51,887 bases of DNA, taken from positions 1 through 51,887 of the forward strand of contig JAAAOM010000042.1 of assembly GCA_009908855.1 (NCBI GenBank), given 5' to 3'. Shown here piece after piece: positions 48,929-51,887 of the stretch. Each line of letters begins with the position of its first letter. Position 1 is the first letter of the stretch. Below the pieces are notes generated by a model. That model saw only the letters and a program-made list of their open reading frames with translations. It had not been told where the DNA came from and did no database searches. The position numbers and the translations under genes are program-made. This stretch comes from Bacteroidota bacterium. Its GTDB lineage: Bacteria > Bacteroidota > Bacteroidia > Bacteroidales > JAAAOM01.

Positions 48929-49630
48929 ATGGAGCATAAAATTGCAGACCCCTTTGTTGCACGTTGTTTTATTAAATTTCCTGCCAATGACAACACGGAT
49001 CATGAAGACCTTGTGGCGTATGGAGGCGATTTATCGGTATCCACCTTATTATCAGCTTATGTGCAGGGTAATTTCCCCTGGTTTAACAGTGATGAAGAAT
49101 ATATTCTCTGGTGGTCACCCAACCCCAGAATGGTATTATACCCCAAAGCATTTAAAATATCCAAAAGTCTCAAACAAACCCTCCATTCCGATAAATACGA
49201 GGTACGCATCAATACCTGTTTTCAACGTGTAATTGAAAATTGTGCCCGAACAAAACGCAAAGGCCAGGATGGTACCTGGATTACTCCCAACATGCAGGCA
49301 GCGTATACGAAATTGCATGAACTGGGTTATGCGCATTCTTTTGAAACATATCATGGGAACAAGCTGGTAGGTGGATTATATGGCGTTTCGATTGGTAAAG
49401 CCTTTTTCGGTGAGTCTATGTTTCATAACATGACAGATGCCTCAAAAATAGCCCTGCATAAATTGGTTGAAATTTGTTTGGAATATGATATTCATTTTAT
49501 TGATGTGCAACAATCAACCCCACATTTAAAAAGTTTGGGAGGTAAAGAAGAAAAACGCACCTATTTTTTGGAGATACTGGCACACGCTATGACGTATACA
49601 TCGGTATTGAAAAAGTTACAAGTCGGTTAA
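48929..49630 (+). CDS. aat: Leucyl/phenylalanyl-tRNA--protein transferase
   Basis: A cytosolic enzyme of 233 residues that attaches Leu or Phe from charged tRNA to proteins with N-terminal Arg or Lys, marking them for ClpS/ClpAP degradation. Family blocks are LVAYGGDLSVSTLLSAYVQG, NFPWF, LWWSPNPRMVL, GTWITPNMQAAY and GGLYGVSIGKAFFGESMF, then DASKIALHKL. It starts 30 bases after tRNA-Leu with no terminator between, so it is probably cotranscribed with it. Its stop overlaps the convergent unknown gene by four bases. Confidence 0.95.
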   Translation: MEHKIADPFVARCFIKFPANDNTDHEDLVAYGGDLSVSTLLSAYVQGNFPWFNSDEEYILWWSPNPRMVLYPKAFKISKSLKQTLHSDKYEVRINTCFQRVIENCARTKRKGQDGTWITPNMQAAYTKLHELGYAHSFETYHGNKLVGGLYGVSIGKAFFGESMFHNMTDASKIALHKLVEICLEYDIHFIDVQQSTPHLKSLGGKEEKRTYFLEILAHAMTYTSVLKKLQVG

Positions 49631-50082
49631 TAACCGGCTACCCAAAGAATTTTTTCTTCATCGGCACAATGTTCAGCTAATTTCACCATATCATCATTCA
49701 ATTTTACTATCTTTTTCAATATCTTTTCCCAGGCAAAATTAAAATCCACGCCCTCTTGGTTAAGTGTTTCTAAAAATTCACGTCCCAAAAAGGTTTCGTT
49801 GATATAATTCAGTAATTTCTCTTTGCTGTTAATTTCTTCAAGCAGCTTTTTGTTCTGTAATAACTCATTCCTGAGCGGAATTATTTTACGAGAATTATAC
49901 TTTGTCGGACCATAGTATTCATATAATTTATTGGCTCTTTCGTAACAGGGTGTGAATAAGTTAAAAACTTCTGTATCAACATATTTCGATTCTTTATCAC
50001 ATCGAATAAAATTTTCGTTATCGCCTGTATAATTTAGCTCAACAAAATTCAACTTATTTGAGTCGTACATTTCCAGATTCAT
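49627..50082 (-). CDS. Unrecognised cytosolic protein
   Basis: A protein of 151 residues with no signal peptide, no membrane segment and no recognised domain. It is rich in Asn, Glu and Lys, mostly helical in appearance after residue 60, and has a conserved-looking YYGPTKYNSRKIIPLRNELL stretch in the middle and a C-terminal WVAGY. Codon use looks like its neighbours. It converges with aat and is divergent from the kinase-RapZ gene. It may be a lineage-specific gene. The length and the uninterrupted frame support translation. Confidence 0.6.
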   Translation of the reverse strand: MNLEMYDSNKLNFVELNYTGDNENFIRCDKESKYVDTEVFNLFTPCYERANKLYEYYGPTKYNSRKIIPLRNELLQNKKLLEEINSKEKLLNYINETFLGREFLETLNQEGVDFNFAWEKILKKIVKLNDDMVKLAEHCADEEKILWVAGY

Positions 50083-50233
50083 GATCAGATCAATTTGTTA
50101 GCCATATAAATGTATGAAATAAGTATCAAATCAGCAAAATATTTAATGAACCATATACCTAATAAAGATTAGTTTGTAATTTCACCGGTTTAATTTGAGA
50201 ATATATTGATATTAACCACTCAAACATCCATAC

Positions 50234-51667
50234 ATGAAAAATCAGCAGATTGAGGCATTAATACATCAGTTCAAATCTATATTCAACACAACGGATGTAC
50301 GCGTTTCAGCCTTGCCACAGTCAGGTTCCAACCGAAAGTATTATCGGATACAAAATGAAAATCAATCTGCCATCGGGACTATCAATCCGGATATTCGGGA
50401 AAATGAAGCATTCATTTATTTATCCCGGCATTTCAATAAATACAGCATTCCGGTACCAAAAATATTTTATTACCACAAACCAGATGGTATTTATCTGCAG
50501 GAAGATTTAGGCGATACACGACTTTACCAGTTTACCGGGAATAAACTTACTGATGGTAGTATTGAACTGTACAAATCGGCACTCCGGCAACTAATACACA
50601 TTCAGCAAACGGCCTTAACCGACCTCGATTTTTCCGTATGCTATCCCCGTTCCTCTTTCGATTACCAAAGCATGCAATGGGATTTGAATTATTTCAAATA
50701 TATGTTCCTGAAACTGGCTGATATTTCATATGATGAGCAATTGCTGGAAAATGATTTTAATAAACTAATTCAATGGCTTTCAGGTGCAACTGACAGCTTT
50801 TTCATGTACCGCGATTTTAAGTCTCAGAATATTATGATTTACCAGAAAACACCCTATTTTATTGATTATCAAGGTGGAAGAAAAGGCCCGCTGCAATATG
50901 ACCTGGCTTCATTGTTGTTTGAGGCCAAAGCCGGGTTGCCCTCTGAAACACGCCAACAATTGCTGGATTTTTATACCCATGAATTGGAAAAAAACGGATT
51001 AATTTCCAAAAAAGATTTTCTATACACTTATTATGGCTTCGTGTTGTTAAGGATTTTACAGGCTTTTGGTGCTTATGGCTATCGGGGATTTTTTGAAGGT
51101 AAACAACTTTTTCTGCAAAGCATTGCCCCGGGGTTGCAAAATATTGAATGGCTGCTCAACAATAATCATATTCCCGATCAGTTTACCCACCTGATAGATT
51201 GTTTGAAACAAATGACTGAATCACCCAAACTGCAACAATTAAAACCTTACGCACCCAAGGGGCTAACCATTTCGGTTAACAGTTTTTCCTACCGCAAAGG
51301 TTATCCGTACGATAATACGGGAAATGGCGGCGGACATGTATTTGATTGCCGTGTATTGCCCAATCCCGGACGCTTGGAACAGTATAAAATGTCAACCGGA
51401 AAAGACCCGGATGTGATTGCCTTTTTGCAAAAAGAAAATATAGTTGATGATTTTATTAACGATGCCTGCAGCATTGTGATGCGTTCCGTTGAAGAATACC
51501 AAAAAAATGGTTACAAGCATCTGCAAGTTAATTTTGGATGTACGGGCGGACAGCATCGCTCGGTTTATTGCGCTGAGGAAACTGCCAGACGAATCAAACA
51601 AACATACCATATACCGGTTACTATAACGCACAGAGAACAAGAACAATATGGGCAAAACACTCTGTAA
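50234..51667 (+). CDS. AmgK-like sugar kinase fused to a RapZ C-terminal domain
   Basis: A protein of 477 residues. Residues 1-320 are an aminoglycoside-phosphotransferase-like kinase of the AmgK type, with the catalytic loop YRDFKSQNIMIY and the metal site FIDYQGGRKGPLQYDLASLL. AmgK phosphorylates N-acetylmuramate or N-acetylglucosamine at the anomeric carbon in cell-wall recycling. Residues 345-475 match the RapZ C-terminal domain, VNSFSYRKGYPYD, FDCRVLPNPGR, NFGCTGGQHRSVYCAEE and ITHRE, which in E. coli binds glucosamine-6-phosphate. The RapZ N-terminal P-loop domain is absent. The MurU-like gene downstream supports the recycling role. The RapZ part may sense an amino-sugar phosphate; that is inference. 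Confidence 0.85.
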   Translation: MKNQQIEALIHQFKSIFNTTDVRVSALPQSGSNRKYYRIQNENQSAIGTINPDIRENEAFIYLSRHFNKYSIPVPKIFYYHKPDGIYLQEDLGDTRLYQFTGNKLTDGSIELYKSALRQLIHIQQTALTDLDFSVCYPRSSFDYQSMQWDLNYFKYMFLKLADISYDEQLLENDFNKLIQWLSGATDSFFMYRDFKSQNIMIYQKTPYFIDYQGGRKGPLQYDLASLLFEAKAGLPSETRQQLLDFYTHELEKNGLISKKDFLYTYYGFVLLRILQAFGAYGYRGFFEGKQLFLQSIAPGLQNIEWLLNNNHIPDQFTHLIDCLKQMTESPKLQQLKPYAPKGLTISVNSFSYRKGYPYDNTGNGGGHVFDCRVLPNPGRLEQYKMSTGKDPDVIAFLQKENIVDDFINDACSIVMRSVEEYQKNGYKHLQVNFGCTGGQHRSVYCAEETARRIKQTYHIPVTITHREQEQYGQNTL

Positions 51668-51779
51668 ATTAAAAATTGATCATAAGGTGAAAGAAGGTAA
51701 AAATGCCAAATATCAATGTAAGAAATGCAACCGGATGGCTGGGAAGAAAAAATATTTGTGTAAACCCAAATCTCTTTAA
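51648..51779 (+). CDS. Small Cys-rich basic protein (candidate zinc knuckle)
   Basis: A 43-codon frame from ATG at 51648 that overlaps the end of the kinase-RapZ gene by 20 bases and ends six bases before the next ATG. The product is very basic and contains YQCKKCNRMAGKKKYLCK, a Cys-x2-Cys pair with a third Cys ten residues on and an earlier Cys at residue 6, resembling a small metal-binding ribbon. The tight spacing on both sides suggests a genuine gene in the operon. The function is unknown. Confidence 0.55.
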   Translation: MGKTLCKLKIDHKVKEGKNAKYQCKKCNRMAGKKKYLCKPKSL

Positions 51780-51782
51780 TAG

Positions 51783-51887
<105 letters not shown>

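Overview
The window is a low-GC, gene-dense chromosomal segment of a member of the Bacteroidota, most likely a Marinilabiliales/Bacteroidales-type organism. The evidence is type IX secretion (Por) C-terminal sorting tails, -7 promoter boxes of the TAnnTTTG type, the gene orders dapB-lepB-lepB and thrS-infC-rpmI-rplT, a fused AmgK-like kinase/RapZ protein, and polysaccharide-type lipoproteins. Assignments rest on reading motifs and gene order; no database search was possible.

Layout. (1) 1-7168: a complete seven-gene mrpABCDEFG cation/proton antiporter operon between two universal stress proteins. (2) 7397-11167, minus strand: PEP carboxylase, an LCIB-type beta-carbonic anhydrase and a divergent CutA, apparently one operon. 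(3) 11226-16936: a broken nhaA, an Fe-S-type CysH, larC-larB for the nickel-pincer cofactor, and a DUF362 protein paired with a large membrane polyferredoxin that looks like a NapH-NapG fusion. (4) 17033-29858: a decaying carbohydrate locus, with two broken GH27 alpha-galactosidases, a headless type-IX-secreted remnant, a short remnant of unknown parent and a broken GH2 beta-galactosidase. An intact six-hairpin glycosidase lipoprotein and an intact NagB-PIG-L fusion lie among them. (5) 29919-38107: an intact DUF5060-type glycoside hydrolase, a sugar porter, a SIS-domain sugar isomerase, an IS701-like insertion that splits the gene in front of that isomerase, and an exported TIM-barrel sugar isomerase/epimerase-like protein. 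(6) 38289-45100, minus strand: housekeeping (two signal peptidases I, dapB, rplT, rpmI, infC, thrS). (7) 45294-51887: a DPP-IV-like peptidase, a PKD lipoprotein, tRNA-Leu(GAG), aat, an unknown protein, the kinase-RapZ fusion, an unlisted 43-residue Cys-rich ORF, and the start of a MurU-like nucleotidyltransferase.

How the genes fit together. The PEPC/LCIB/CutA cluster suggests that bicarbonate is made locally for anaplerotic CO2 fixation, with CutA as a possible regulator. The intact Mrp complex next to a ruined NhaA suggests that sodium/pH homeostasis now rests on Mrp. NagB-PIG-L, the SIS isomerase and the C-terminal AmgK-RapZ/MurU module point to amino-sugar turnover and cell-wall recycling. 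Erosion is concentrated in the galactosidase locus and nhaA. Housekeeping genes are intact, which argues for selective gene loss, although indel errors in the assembly cannot be excluded from sequence alone.

The items most worth a second look are the LCIB-PEPC-CutA operon, the membrane polyferredoxin with an internal Tat-like segment and His-rich linker, the AUA start codon of infC, the kinase-RapZ fusion with its small Cys-rich neighbour, and the tRNA-Leu/aat transcription unit whose promoter is embedded in the preceding terminator.
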